Position numbers and translations under genes: made by a program
Notes under the pieces: generated by a model
What the model was told of the DNA's origin: nothing
The model's database searches: none
Seen by the model: the letters and a program-made list of their open reading frames with translations, nothing else
Origin: a virus
Virus record (IMG/VR): IMGVR_UViG_3300028274_000006
Span: 1-64,000 of that record
Direction: 5' to 3' (one strand)
Length of the DNA: 64,000 nucleotides
Part shown: positions 16,107-25,502 of the stretch, one piece after another
How the letters are laid out: every line of letters starts with the position of its first letter
How positions within the stretch are numbered: the first letter of the stretch is position 1

Positions 16107-16680
16107 TTATGACGACTTCAGTCCATTAAATCACAGGTTTGATATCTTAGATCAAATCAGAGAGAGATACCCAGACTTCAAAGTTACTATGTTTACCGTT
16201 CCTTGGGAGATAAGACTATCTCCGAATACAAAGGGTACTCCTATCACAAATAGCGACTACAAGCCCTGGGTTCACAGGGTTATGGAGGCAGTAGACAATG
16301 GGTGGATGGAGATATCAATTCATGGATTAACACACGCACCTAGAGAGTTTGAAAAACTAACACATACTGAAGCTAGGAATCGTGTGCTTACAGGACAGAA
16401 GATGTTTGCAAATGTAGGTCTTGAGATCAATAATTTGTTTAAAGCACCCCAGTGGCTACTTAACGATGACGCTAAGAAGGCAATAGAGGACTTAGGATTT
16501 AAAGTAATGGAAGACGGTTACTATAACTGGAACTTAAAAGATGAAATGCCTCTTGAGAAGAATCTAATAGCACATGGTCATGTTCACGACACAATGGACA
16601 ATGGTTTAGAAGAATCGTTCTTCAGACTTACTAAGGCTCCTACCGATACAGAGTGGGTGCACTTGAGGGAGATGATATGA
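16090..16680 (+). CDS. Polysaccharide deacetylase-like (NodB fold)
   Basis: 196 residues. YDDFSP near the start supplies the metal/catalytic Asp region; ISIHGLTHAPREFE is the metal-binding HGxTH motif; a later AHGHVHD matches the C-terminal His motif. This fits the NodB/carbohydrate-esterase-4 fold, which removes acetyl groups from sugars. Homologue at 55228. Lies between glycosyltransferases, so it probably trims the same glycan. Confidence 0.75.
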   Translation: MQISVNYDDFSPLNHRFDILDQIRERYPDFKVTMFTVPWEIRLSPNTKGTPITNSDYKPWVHRVMEAVDNGWMEISIHGLTHAPREFEKLTHTEARNRVLTGQKMFANVGLEINNLFKAPQWLLNDDAKKAIEDLGFKVMEDGYYNWNLKDEMPLEKNLIAHGHVHDTMDNGLEESFFRLTKAPTDTEWVHLREMI

Positions 16681-17690
16681 AAATCGTGGCTTTCAGTAAC
16701 GATACCGGCTCCGTACAGTGGAGGCTTAGGGGTCCAGCTAATTACATCAACTCTCTAACCGACCATGAGTTTGCTGTTGGTAGCCATAAGGACTGGGAAG
16801 AGGACACGATGGGTGCTGATGTAGTTGTAGCTGAGATGTGGCGTAATCCAAAAGGGATTGATGTTTGCCATGAGCAAGGAGCTAAAGTTGTTTACGATGC
16901 TGATGACATTATTATTGGCGTTGGTGGTAAAGACCGCAAAACTCTGATGGACTTAGACGAGAAGCAAACCAAGCAAACTATTGATACTATCGGCAAGTGT
17001 GATCTGGTTACAGTTACAACAGAGGTATTAGCAGAACACTATAGACAGTTTAATGACAACGTAATTGTCTTACCAAACTACATGGATTATCTGTGGTGGG
17101 GAAAGCCCTTAGAGTCTAGGTCTAGAGGATACTTGAGGTTGGGGTGGGCTGGTAGCTTATCTCACCGAGAAGACTTAATGATGATTGCTCCAGTGATAGA
17201 AAAGATCTGTAAGGACTATGATTTTGTTAAGTTTGTTTATTGTGGTGCAGGAGGCAAGAAGGGAATCTATGGGGAAGAGATCTTCAACAGCATTCCTTCT
17301 AACCAGAGGGAGTATGTTACCGGTGTCCCCTTAGAATACTGGCCAATCAAATCTAAGACACTAGGTTTAGATATAGCTATAGCCCCACTGTTAGATGATG
17401 AGTTTAATTCTTGCAAGAGTTCAATTAAATATTATGAGTATGCGGCCAACGGAGTGCCTGGAGTTTACAGCGACACCGTTGTATATCACGACGCTATTAA
17501 ACACGGAGAAACAGGCTATTTAGCAAAGACAAAGGGAGATTGGGAGAAGTACCTAATAGAGCTGATTATGGATGAGAAGAAGAGGCAAGAGATAGCAGTT
17601 AATGCTTATAAACACGTCTTTGAGAACTATAATTTAGATGACCACTATGAGAAGTGGGTGAAAGCCTATCAAAAATGTCTGAACCAGTAG
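16677..17690 (+). CDS. GT-B glycosyltransferase
   Basis: 337 residues from ATG 16677, overlapping the preceding stop as ATGA. N-terminal VAFSNDTGSVQWRLRGPANY, a central LRLGWAGSLSHREDL nucleotide-sugar loop and EYAANGVPGVYSDTVVY near the C-terminus match GT4-like glycosyltransferases. The unit B homologue (56383) is highly similar, but its 5' end is interrupted by an HNH gene. Confidence 0.85.
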   Translation: MKIVAFSNDTGSVQWRLRGPANYINSLTDHEFAVGSHKDWEEDTMGADVVVAEMWRNPKGIDVCHEQGAKVVYDADDIIIGVGGKDRKTLMDLDEKQTKQTIDTIGKCDLVTVTTEVLAEHYRQFNDNVIVLPNYMDYLWWGKPLESRSRGYLRLGWAGSLSHREDLMMIAPVIEKICKDYDFVKFVYCGAGGKKGIYGEEIFNSIPSNQREYVTGVPLEYWPIKSKTLGLDIAIAPLLDDEFNSCKSSIKYYEYAANGVPGVYSDTVVYHDAIKHGETGYLAKTKGDWEKYLIELIMDEKKRQEIAVNAYKHVFENYNLDDHYEKWVKAYQKCLNQ

Positions 17691-18265
17691 CAGTTCCCAT
17701 AATACCAAGCAATGAACCGGTACCAAAAAGAGTTAGGGTTGATAGCCCATCCTCATCAGTGGTTGAGAGTCATAGCCTAGAATCTTATAGCAGTACCTAC
17801 AATAAGCCCTATCCTATGGACTACTTTGGTTTAAGCGACACAGATGGTTCATCTAGTAATGTTGAATCTATCACCAAGCATTTAAGCGAGATGACTGATG
17901 GATCTATAGAGATGGTTAAGGGTGTTCTTGATGAAATAGGCAGTAAGTTAAATCTACAAGAAAATGACTCTGGAATCTTTAAGCTAAACAAGATCCTAGC
18001 GTTCTTAGGTATCAAGAGTATTCAAAACAAAGAATCAGAGATGAGTGAACAGGCCCTAAGGGATATCCAAAAGGATGTTGAGATTGCAAAGGAAGAACTA
18101 AGCATCGCTGAGAAAGCCGCCAAGATTGAACTTGAGGCAGAGAAGAGAAAGATCAAAGCAGAAAGCAATAGGAATGAACAATTAAAGAAACAAATAGCTA
18201 AAGGTCAAGACAAATTGAAAAGAATGAGGGCTAAAGTACTTGCAGATATTAAGGGAATAGTATAA
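17675..18265 (+). CDS. Coiled-coil structural protein
   Basis: 196 residues from ATG 17675. Ser/Pro-rich disordered N-terminus, a YPMDYFGL segment, then a long charged coiled coil (about residues 115-185) ending LADIKGIV. Homologue at 57387 has the same plan and a clearer GQPFVADYFG motif. Location before fibre genes suggests a virion or chaperone role; function unknown. Confidence 0.65.
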   Translation: MSEPVAVPIIPSNEPVPKRVRVDSPSSSVVESHSLESYSSTYNKPYPMDYFGLSDTDGSSSNVESITKHLSEMTDGSIEMVKGVLDEIGSKLNLQENDSGIFKLNKILAFLGIKSIQNKESEMSEQALRDIQKDVEIAKEELSIAEKAAKIELEAEKRKIKAESNRNEQLKKQIAKGQDKLKRMRAKVLADIKGIV

Positions 18266-18279
18266 TATTATTCTGACGG

Positions 18280-18297
18280 AGCGGTCCTAGGACTGCT
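18280..18297 (+). promoter_or_regulatory. Hairpin directly before the fibre start codon
   Basis: AGC-G-GTCC-TA-GGAC-T-GCT immediately before ATG 18299. Unit B has the same leader (57941-57958) with a weaker but still foldable core, and shares about 20 bases upstream (TAATATTATTCTGACGGAGC). A GGAG lies in the 5' flank, so folding may control ribosome access. Confidence 0.45.
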
Positions 18298-18298
18298 T

Positions 18299-19441
18299 AT
18301 GGCATATTCACCAGCTTCCAGCACATTTCCCACAGCTAAAACTACATTCGTTGATCCTACAGCTACAAGTAGTCAAAATACGTTTGACCACGCAGGACTT
18401 GAATCAGCACAGAACGATGGTATTGAAAAACTTGAAACAGCGGTGGGTATTACCGCAAGTGCTGACACAGCATCTTTAAACTATAAACTTACCAACGCCT
18501 CACAAAGCAATCCAGGACACAAGCATACCGTAGCTGACGGAGCTACCGATGTTACCTCTAGTGCCGCGGAACTCAACCAATTAGACGGAGTAACTGTTGG
18601 AGGAACTTCAAGCGGAGACATTGTTGATTTAGATACAGCACAAACCCTAGCCACTAAAACCCTAACAAGTCCTGTATTAAACGGGACTCTTTCTGGTACG
18701 GCCTTCTTAGATCAAGATGCAATGGATGATGACAGCGCTATTGCAGTAGCTAGCCAACAATCAATTAAGGCTTATGTTGACGCCAGTGCTGGTGGATCTA
18801 CAACTGGTTGGACTTCAGATAGTGATACCTGGGTATATGCTTCGGCACAGACTTTTACAATTGCAGGTAAAGACGTAACCACAACTTTTACTAAAGGGAC
18901 ACGGCTCATTTGGACACAAACAACTGTTAAATATGGAGTGGTGGTAGCAAGCTCATTCTCAACTGACACAACGGTTACAATAATGACCAACACCGATTAC
19001 ACGATTGCAAATGCTGCTATTACAGTAAATTCATACTCATATCAACAGAATCCACAAGGTTATCCAACTTGGTTTGATATTGCCGCTCCAACATGGACTG
19101 GACTAGACGATGGGGCTGGTGGACAGCCAAGTGTGTCAGTGTGTAGAGGAATGGTTAATGGGAATACTTTTGATGCTCATATTCATCTCGCCCCGACTAA
19201 AGCTGGCACAAGTAATACTTTCTATCTAGAAACAAGTGATACTGTTTTTCCAGTATGGGTTAATAGGGCTGATAGATCTGGTCTGGGCTTTGTTTATTCT
19301 CAAACATCTGGAGATAGTAATAATTTAATGACTGCATTTTCAATCGGAACAAAGATATATACCGGATATGCAATCCAGTCCAGTATTACTGACAATACAG
19401 CATGGACTCATATGACTTATAACTTGAAGTGGGAAATCTAA
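18299..19441 (+). CDS. Tail fibre-type protein
   Basis: 380 residues. The N-terminal 60 residues ([31 protein letters not shown]) are conserved with unit B and probably attach to the tail. The middle has the TLTSPVLNGTLSGTAF and [11 protein letters not shown] repeats typical of phage fibres; the C-terminus is a beta-rich head. Unit B (57960) is about 210 residues longer and differs at the tip, as expected for host-range variation. Confidence 0.78.
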   Translation: MAYSPASSTFPTAKTTFVDPTATSSQNTFDHAGLESAQNDGIEKLETAVGITASADTASLNYKLTNASQSNPGHKHTVADGATDVTSSAAELNQLDGVTVGGTSSGDIVDLDTAQTLATKTLTSPVLNGTLSGTAFLDQDAMDDDSAIAVASQQSIKAYVDASAGGSTTGWTSDSDTWVYASAQTFTIAGKDVTTTFTKGTRLIWTQTTVKYGVVVASSFSTDTTVTIMTNTDYTIANAAITVNSYSYQQNPQGYPTWFDIAAPTWTGLDDGAGGQPSVSVCRGMVNGNTFDAHIHLAPTKAGTSNTFYLETSDTVFPVWVNRADRSGLGFVYSQTSGDSNNLMTAFSIGTKIYTGYAIQSSITDNTAWTHMTYNLKWEI

Positions 19442-19621
19442 ATGACAACATGGACCGACTCTACAAGCGTATCTACTAGCTGGACAGAACAAGATTTTGA
19501 GGACAGATCAATAATTGCCTTCAATCAAGAAGGGATTACTTTTAACTTTAACATCACTTTTAATGGAATTACCAGTTATCAAGATGCAAGCTCAGTAACA
19601 ACAGATTGGACTGACGCATAG
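19442..19621 (+). CDS. Small tail-associated protein
   Basis: 59 residues from ATG 19442, beta-rich (MTTWTDSTSVSTSW, then NQEGITFNFN), ending TTDWTDA. The unit B counterpart (59742) has the same start and a GWADA end. Function unknown; conserved position between fibre and head-tail adaptor. Confidence 0.6.
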   Translation: MTTWTDSTSVSTSWTEQDFEDRSIIAFNQEGITFNFNITFNGITSYQDASSVTTDWTDA

Positions 19622-19628
19622 GAGAATT

Positions 19629-20339
19629 ATGACATTAGACGAACTACTAACAGATTTAAATAACAGAATCGGCTCTACACCAGAGGTGAGTAATGCCAAT
19701 ATGACCACCTGGATTAATGAAGGCTTGAGAGCTTTTTGTAGAGAGCATGACTTTACTTGGTTGGAGAAGAAGGCGACCGCATCTTCAGTAGCTAGTCAGG
19801 CTGAATATGACTTACCAGATGATTATAGGAGAGCTGTTGAATTAAGGGTGGACGGAACAACATCATCACCAAATGTTTATTCATGGGTTCCTCACGAGCA
19901 GCGTGTCTTATATGACACAAGCCAAAGGATATTCTCAGAGTTTGGGGGGTCTTTTGCACTTAACCCAATTCCCTCAGCGGTTGGGACAAACAACATTGAG
20001 CTTTGGTATCTTCGTAGGCCAACCAATATGACTGTTGGGACACAGAGCCCCTCAGATGCAGCAATAGCATCAATGCCAGCAGAATATCACGAGGCTTTAG
20101 TTATCTATGCGTTTGCCATCTACAACTCTTATGACGAAGAGCATGATGAGAAGCGTGAATTAATGGGCAATCCTAGAAATCCCGTACCTGGAACTTATTA
20201 CTATTATGTAAACTTAGCAATTAAAGATGATACACGCCAAAAAAGAGGTGGAAGACGTAAGTTTATGAGCTTCCAGGAGTTTGTTGGACACTCACACCCA
20301 AACCAAACACCGAGATCTAATACAGTACTAGGAAATTGA
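19629..20339 (+). CDS. Head-tail adaptor-like protein
   Basis: 236 residues. MTLDELLTDLNNRIG...MTTWINEGLRAFCREHDFTWLEKK followed by EYDLPDDYRRAVELRVDG is the pattern of gp6/gp11-like adaptor proteins that dock under the portal in podoviruses. A conserved YDEEHDEKRELMGNPRNPVPG helix near the end. Homologue at 59954, same length. Confidence 0.75.
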   Translation: MTLDELLTDLNNRIGSTPEVSNANMTTWINEGLRAFCREHDFTWLEKKATASSVASQAEYDLPDDYRRAVELRVDGTTSSPNVYSWVPHEQRVLYDTSQRIFSEFGGSFALNPIPSAVGTNNIELWYLRRPTNMTVGTQSPSDAAIASMPAEYHEALVIYAFAIYNSYDEEHDEKRELMGNPRNPVPGTYYYYVNLAIKDDTRQKRGGRRKFMSFQEFVGHSHPNQTPRSNTVLGN

Positions 20340-20340
20340 T

Positions 20341-21891
20341 ATGGCTAGAAACTTTGTCTACTATCGTAAAAGGACTTACTCAGGGGGTCAAAATGATGCT
20401 GCTGATTTAGATCAGTTGCGTGATGATGAGTCTAGAGTGGTCCAGAATGCTTATATTGGAAAAGAAGGTATCGTACAAAAGAGAAGTGGAACCACCATCT
20501 TAGGAGATGACACCGGTGATACTAAAATCACGGGATTAGATTCGTGGAAGGAGTCTGATGGGACTAAGTGGCTATTTTCAACAACTGGTACGGATCTTAG
20601 ATACCTGAACTCTACTACTTGGGATACCCTAGATAATGGATTCACAACAGGATTAGATACAGAATTCGTCGTTGCTGATAATAAACTCTACATCCTTAAT
20701 GGAACTGACAACATGCACAGCTATGATGGTGCATCTGTAGCTCTTAATTCAGGTCTTGTTGATATGGGGAATGCTGCTGTTCCAAAAGCTAAGTATGGAG
20801 TCTGGTGGAAGAACTACATGTTTATTTGTGGAGCTAGCGTTTTTGATGGTACTAGCTATCCCACAAGAGTATGGTTTTCTAATATTGGTGATGCAGACAC
20901 TTGGACAACCGCAACTGATTACTTTGATGTAGGATTAGACGATGGCCAAGCAATTACTGGCATAGGCATTCTAGATAAGTTTTTAGTTATCTTTAAAGAG
21001 AACTCAATTTACATCCTTACAGGAGATGGTCCCAGTGCTTGGAAGCTATCTGCCACCGTAAACAACTTGGTTACTATAGCCAACGGTGTTGGTTGTGCTT
21101 CTCACCGATCAATCGTTCAGGTAAGCAATGATCTTTGGTTCATGGATCAGAATGGAAACATTAGATCTATAAGAAAGAATGAAGAGGGCGGAAATCCTCT
21201 ATATGGAATCATCAGTGCTAATATTCAGGGAACTATTGATGGACTTAACAAGGGGTCTTTATCTAAGGTTGCAGGCAAGCTATTTAACAACAGGGTTTAC
21301 TATGCAGCGCCCAATGGGTCATCTAGCTTTAACAACATATTAATGGTTGCTGATCTTAGGATTAGGATAGATAAACCACTTAACCCTCATCCCTGGGTAA
21401 CTTATACCGGTTGGAGTCCAGGAGTTTTGGCGGTCTATTTGCCTAGCAATCAACCACAGCTCTACTATGGTGAGGGTGATGCTGATTCATTGATATATCA
21501 AGCTGAAACCGGCACAAATGATAACAGCGCGGCCATAGACTTTGACATTAAAGACAGAATGATAGACCTAAGAGATCCGGACATGAGAAAGACGGCCAGG
21601 TTTATTATCGTTACGGCAGAATCAGGGGGAGACTACAACGTCGCAGTATCTTCAAGTCTTGATGGAACCACGTTCAGCGAACATGGAAATATTAATCTTT
21701 ACTCTGGAGACGTATGGAACTCTGGAACATGGGATACATCAACCTGGGGTTATGGAGTTGAAATTAAAAAGAAGTTTGCCTTACAAAGAGCAAGCGAACA
21801 GATTATGATACGTTTTAGAAATAACGCAGCAGATCAGGCAGTAACAATGAAGCCATACACTTTGGCATTCAAACCAAAGAAAATTAAATAA
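20341..21891 (+). CDS. Tail hub/stabilisation-like protein
   Basis: 516 residues, beta-propeller-like with repeated Gly/Asp turns. N-terminal YSGGQNDAADLDQLRDDESRV and IVIFKENSIYILTGDGPSAW-type segments resemble phage stabilisation proteins (P22 gp10-like) and similar podovirus hubs. Homologue at 60664 has the same length and high identity. Follows the adaptor gene as in other short-tailed phages. Confidence 0.7.
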   Translation: MARNFVYYRKRTYSGGQNDAADLDQLRDDESRVVQNAYIGKEGIVQKRSGTTILGDDTGDTKITGLDSWKESDGTKWLFSTTGTDLRYLNSTTWDTLDNGFTTGLDTEFVVADNKLYILNGTDNMHSYDGASVALNSGLVDMGNAAVPKAKYGVWWKNYMFICGASVFDGTSYPTRVWFSNIGDADTWTTATDYFDVGLDDGQAITGIGILDKFLVIFKENSIYILTGDGPSAWKLSATVNNLVTIANGVGCASHRSIVQVSNDLWFMDQNGNIRSIRKNEEGGNPLYGIISANIQGTIDGLNKGSLSKVAGKLFNNRVYYAAPNGSSSFNNILMVADLRIRIDKPLNPHPWVTYTGWSPGVLAVYLPSNQPQLYYGEGDADSLIYQAETGTNDNSAAIDFDIKDRMIDLRDPDMRKTARFIIVTAESGGDYNVAVSSSLDGTTFSEHGNINLYSGDVWNSGTWDTSTWGYGVEIKKKFALQRASEQIMIRFRNNAADQAVTMKPYTLAFKPKKIK

Positions 21892-21900
21892 AGGAGATTT

Positions 21901-22602
21901 ATGGGAGTAATAACTAAACCAAACACTTATGTAGCAGGTAGTACAATCCTAGCATCAGAAGTAAACGCTAACGAAGATACTCTATACACGTTAGTTAATG
22001 GCAATATAGAGAACGCTAATATTAAAGCAGCAGCAGCCATTGCTTATTCAAAGTTGAACCTAACCGGGGCTATTCTGGCCGCAGACTTAGCAACTGACGC
22101 AGTTGAGACAGCTAAGATTAAAGACGCCAACGTAACAACGGCAAAGATTGCAGATGATGCAGTAGATGGGGACAAACTAGCAGATGACACAGTAGATGAT
22201 TCAAAACTTAATCTGACTCAAGATCAGACACGCAAGGGAAACAACGCGGCTATTACAGCTACGGCTTCTTTAGGGACTACAATCATAACTCATGCTTCCC
22301 TACCAGCAGGCAAATACATTTTCTATGGTAACTGTGCCTGTTATGTAGATACAGGAGCGGACGTTACTGGTGCTATCATTTGGGAATTAAATGATGGGTC
22401 AAGTCAAATTCATGCAGACATGCCTGGATTTAAATTTGACAGCGCAAGTGGTGCGCAAACTGAATGGTCTGGAGCTGGATTTATAACTGTTAACACACTT
22501 AGTGGTACTACCACTGTAAACTTAGCGGCTTACAAAAAGGGTGGAATCACTAATGGTAATTATTCAGGAGCCACAATGTTTGGCTACATCAGAATAGCTT
22601 AA
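21901..22602 (+). CDS. Fibre protein with short-repeat stalk
   Basis: 233 residues. N-terminal TYVAGSTILASEVNANEDTL block shared with 62224; then quasi-repeats (ETAKIKDANVTTAKIADDAV, DGDKLADDTVDDSKL) forming a stalk; a different beta-rich tip. Conserved base and swapped tip are typical of receptor-binding fibres. RBS AAAGGAGA. Confidence 0.72.
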   Translation: MGVITKPNTYVAGSTILASEVNANEDTLYTLVNGNIENANIKAAAAIAYSKLNLTGAILAADLATDAVETAKIKDANVTTAKIADDAVDGDKLADDTVDDSKLNLTQDQTRKGNNAAITATASLGTTIITHASLPAGKYIFYGNCACYVDTGADVTGAIIWELNDGSSQIHADMPGFKFDSASGAQTEWSGAGFITVNTLSGTTTVNLAAYKKGGITNGNYSGATMFGYIRIA

Positions 22603-22612
22603 AGGAGAATAT

Positions 22613-23362
22613 ATGGCATCAGTTGACGAACAAATTAGAGCACTAGATAGTCAGGCCGCTGATGAGATCAATAAATATATTGATGAACTCAAGGGCGAGG
22701 CTCAAGGTGACTTTGATTTTATTACTAAGTTTTTAAAGAGGCAATTTGAGACTGCTTTAGGAACTGACAATCAAGCCAGAGCTGAGTTCTTTTCTAAGGT
22801 TGCCAACCAGTTGGAAAAACGCATTGGGAGAATTCCCTTTGACTTTGATCTTAAAACTGGCAGAGAGAAGGTAGATATTGCCAACTTCTTGAGAAGACAA
22901 GACATAGAAGACACCGACCTACGGGCCAGAGAAGCGGAGTTTGAGCAACAACAAGAATTTGCAACCGGCATAGAGACTGAACAACGCAAAGAAGAGTTTG
23001 GGGCTAGAGGACTTTTAGACTCAGGGCTTCAGGTTAAGCGCAGACAACAGCAAGAAGAGGCAAGGAAACTAAGCACTGATCCTATTCGTAGGGCGTTTGA
23101 TCTTGAGAGAACTCGTAGAACAGAGCAATCAAAAGAAGCTCAACTACAAAGCGGGCGCAGACTAGAAGATATCCAAACAGGAGCTAGAAGAGGTGCAGAA
23201 GATGTACAGTTTGGATTTGATAAGGGTAGCGAGGCAGCTCAGTTAGACTTTGAAAAGAGACTGTCTGCTATTGAAAGAACTGGAGCTTCTGAGAGAAGAA
23301 ACGTACTATCTCTACTAACACAAGAAGAATTATTAAAGAAACAACTAGGACAATTCGGATAA
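22613..23362 (+). CDS. Helical internal/tail protein
   Basis: 249 residues, almost all charged helix with many Gln, Arg and Glu (EFEQQQEFATGIETEQRKEE, RRGAEDVQFGFDKGSEAA). No catalytic motif. Together with the next three genes it occupies the position of ejected internal virion proteins of short-tailed phages (inference). Confidence 0.65.
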   Translation: MASVDEQIRALDSQAADEINKYIDELKGEAQGDFDFITKFLKRQFETALGTDNQARAEFFSKVANQLEKRIGRIPFDFDLKTGREKVDIANFLRRQDIEDTDLRAREAEFEQQQEFATGIETEQRKEEFGARGLLDSGLQVKRRQQQEEARKLSTDPIRRAFDLERTRRTEQSKEAQLQSGRRLEDIQTGARRGAEDVQFGFDKGSEAAQLDFEKRLSAIERTGASERRNVLSLLTQEELLKKQLGQFG

Positions 23363-24354
23363 TGACAGACCTACCAAGTTTTACCAGAGATCTAGAACAA
23401 TTCAGGCAAGAGTCCGATATATCTGGAGTGGGACAGCGACCAATTAATGCCGCTACCCCAATTTTAGATCCTTCCGTAAAAGAAACTCCAGAGATTGAAC
23501 AACAGGAAATTAGCGCACCATCATTTGCTGATGATATAGCTAGTTTTAACAAGGAAACTATTGATGTAGGGAGCCAGGCAAAAGAAGTTGCTTCTAGAGT
23601 TAATACGCTGAATGTTGAATTAATTAACAAACAGGAAGAAGCTGCTAAAAAAGAACAAGAAAAGGAGCCTTACGATCCTACTGGCAAGACTCCAGAACAG
23701 ATTATGGCTGAAACAGGTCAGCAGTCTTTACTAGATGACTTAGGAAAAAAGGGCATTGATGTTAATCAGTTAGCTCAATCTAGACAAATGGAGCGCAAGG
23801 GGATTGACGCGGTACAGCTAGAGAGAGTTAACCAATTAGTTAGTCAGGGACTTTCAGAAAAAGAGGCTTTTTACAACGTAGCCATAGAAGGCAACGTAGA
23901 AGAGGATATCCCTGGATTAAAACTCTTTGAGGGCGACTTTGATATTAGCCAACAGTTTAACAACTTTAACCCATCGCTCTACAAAGGCATTACTGCCGAC
24001 AGTAGACACAAGGGCTTAGATGTTGCTGTTCCTAAAAACACTGAACTAAAGGCCCCTGTATCAGGAGAAGTTAGATTGGGATTTGACCAGAATGGCTACG
24101 GTAGAAACGTTGTTATAATAGATGAGTTGGGAAACAGCCATAGAATTTCACACATGGACTCGTTTAGCCCACAAGCTGTCACAGCAGCTAATGAAGGCAA
24201 AAAGATAGGAGCAGGACAATCAATAGGATTAAGTGGAGGCAAAGGAAGATTTGCAGGAAACTCCACTGGCTATCACACTGATATATCGGTTAGAAACAGC
24301 AGGGGTCAATTTGTGAACCCATTATCATTATCAGTTTATAGTCAATTATTTTAA
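23362..24354 (+). CDS. M23 peptidase-like virion protein
   Basis: 330 residues. Helical, Gln/Glu-rich first two thirds, then an M23-type fold: DSRHKGLDVAVPKN supplies the HxxxD metal motif, and LKAPVSGEVRLGFDQNGYG the core strands. The second motif reads GYHTDISV (HxD) where active enzymes have HxH, so activity may be altered or the domain structural. Probably helps the phage cross peptidoglycan on entry. Confidence 0.72.
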   Translation: MTDLPSFTRDLEQFRQESDISGVGQRPINAATPILDPSVKETPEIEQQEISAPSFADDIASFNKETIDVGSQAKEVASRVNTLNVELINKQEEAAKKEQEKEPYDPTGKTPEQIMAETGQQSLLDDLGKKGIDVNQLAQSRQMERKGIDAVQLERVNQLVSQGLSEKEAFYNVAIEGNVEEDIPGLKLFEGDFDISQQFNNFNPSLYKGITADSRHKGLDVAVPKNTELKAPVSGEVRLGFDQNGYGRNVVIIDELGNSHRISHMDSFSPQAVTAANEGKKIGAGQSIGLSGGKGRFAGNSTGYHTDISVRNSRGQFVNPLSLSVYSQLF

Positions 24355-24363
24355 GGAGAATAT

Positions 24364-25500
24364 ATGGTATTAGATACACCACCGCAGGCACAAGCAGGAG
24401 ATGAATTAGCAAGACAACTACAGTCAAGTTTACAAGCTCAGCTTTCTTTGGCAGAGGACTTTCAAAGCAGAGCACAAGAGAGGTTTCCAGAACTTCAAAA
24501 AAGAACTAATGAAGTTCAAGCATTTGCAAGAGGAACGGATCCAGGACAAGGAGCTTCTAGTGTAGAAGCACTACGCAACTTAGGAGAAAGAGTATCTGGG
24601 GAAGCCCCCAGTGCCTTATTAACAGCTTCTTCTGGATTGGGTAGAGCACTACAAACCGGATTGGATGAAACAGTAGCTGCTGAAAGAAGAGGGTTTCAAG
24701 AAACTCAAAGCGACAACGTAATAAACATAATAAGCAAAATGATTTCCCTCAAAGAGAGACAGGATGAAGCGGTAAGACAATCTGTTAAGGATGGATTCAA
24801 GGTTACTGCAGATGGAACTATAGAGCCATTGAGCGAGCAAGAGTTTGCTCAAAGAGAGTTAGTTGGGGAAGATGCAGTTGCAGAAGTTATTAAGCAAGGT
24901 GGAAGTGACTTGGTAAGAAAAGGCGGTACTAAAGACGAGAGGTATGCGATTGCAGAATCAATTCTCCGGTCTGGAGGTATTCAACAATACAAACAACAAA
25001 TTCCATTGATTGAACTCATAACAAATTCAGAAGAAAAAGATATTAAAACTCAAACAGACTTACTTCAACTGATTGATCAGGGAGTTGCTTTGTTTTCAGG
25101 TACAGATGTGAAAACAGGAACTGGTCCATTTGCGGCATTAATCCCAGGCTTTTTAGCTGGTGAGAAAACAAGATCTCTAAGGAGAGTAGTTGAAAACGTT
25201 AAGGCTCAATATGCAAAAATTATATCTGGAGCAACGGTTTCAGATAGAGAAATGAGCAGACTAGAGAAGTTCTTGCCAACATCTGGAAAGACAGAGACTG
25301 AAAACCTAGAGGATTTAAAACAACTATCTAAAGATCTTATGATTAACCAATTAATTTTTGAAAAGGGTAAACGAGAAGGATTGACTGCTAACCAGGCGTA
25401 CAGCGAGTACGGTCAAGAGATTTTTGATCAATTTGAAGGAACTGGGGCGGGATCATCAAATCAAGATAATGACAAAATATTAGAAGAAATGGGGTTCTAA
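24364..25500 (+). CDS. Helical internal virion protein
   Basis: 378 residues, helical, with an N-terminal Gln/Ala-rich region and a central segment (GVALFSGTDVKTGTGPFAAL). RBS AAGGAGAA. No recognised family; position suggests an internal protein ejected with DNA. Confidence 0.6.
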   Translation: MVLDTPPQAQAGDELARQLQSSLQAQLSLAEDFQSRAQERFPELQKRTNEVQAFARGTDPGQGASSVEALRNLGERVSGEAPSALLTASSGLGRALQTGLDETVAAERRGFQETQSDNVINIISKMISLKERQDEAVRQSVKDGFKVTADGTIEPLSEQEFAQRELVGEDAVAEVIKQGGSDLVRKGGTKDERYAIAESILRSGGIQQYKQQIPLIELITNSEEKDIKTQTDLLQLIDQGVALFSGTDVKTGTGPFAALIPGFLAGEKTRSLRRVVENVKAQYAKIISGATVSDREMSRLEKFLPTSGKTETENLEDLKQLSKDLMINQLIFEKGKREGLTANQAYSEYGQEIFDQFEGTGAGSSNQDNDKILEEMGF

Positions 25501-25502
25501 AT

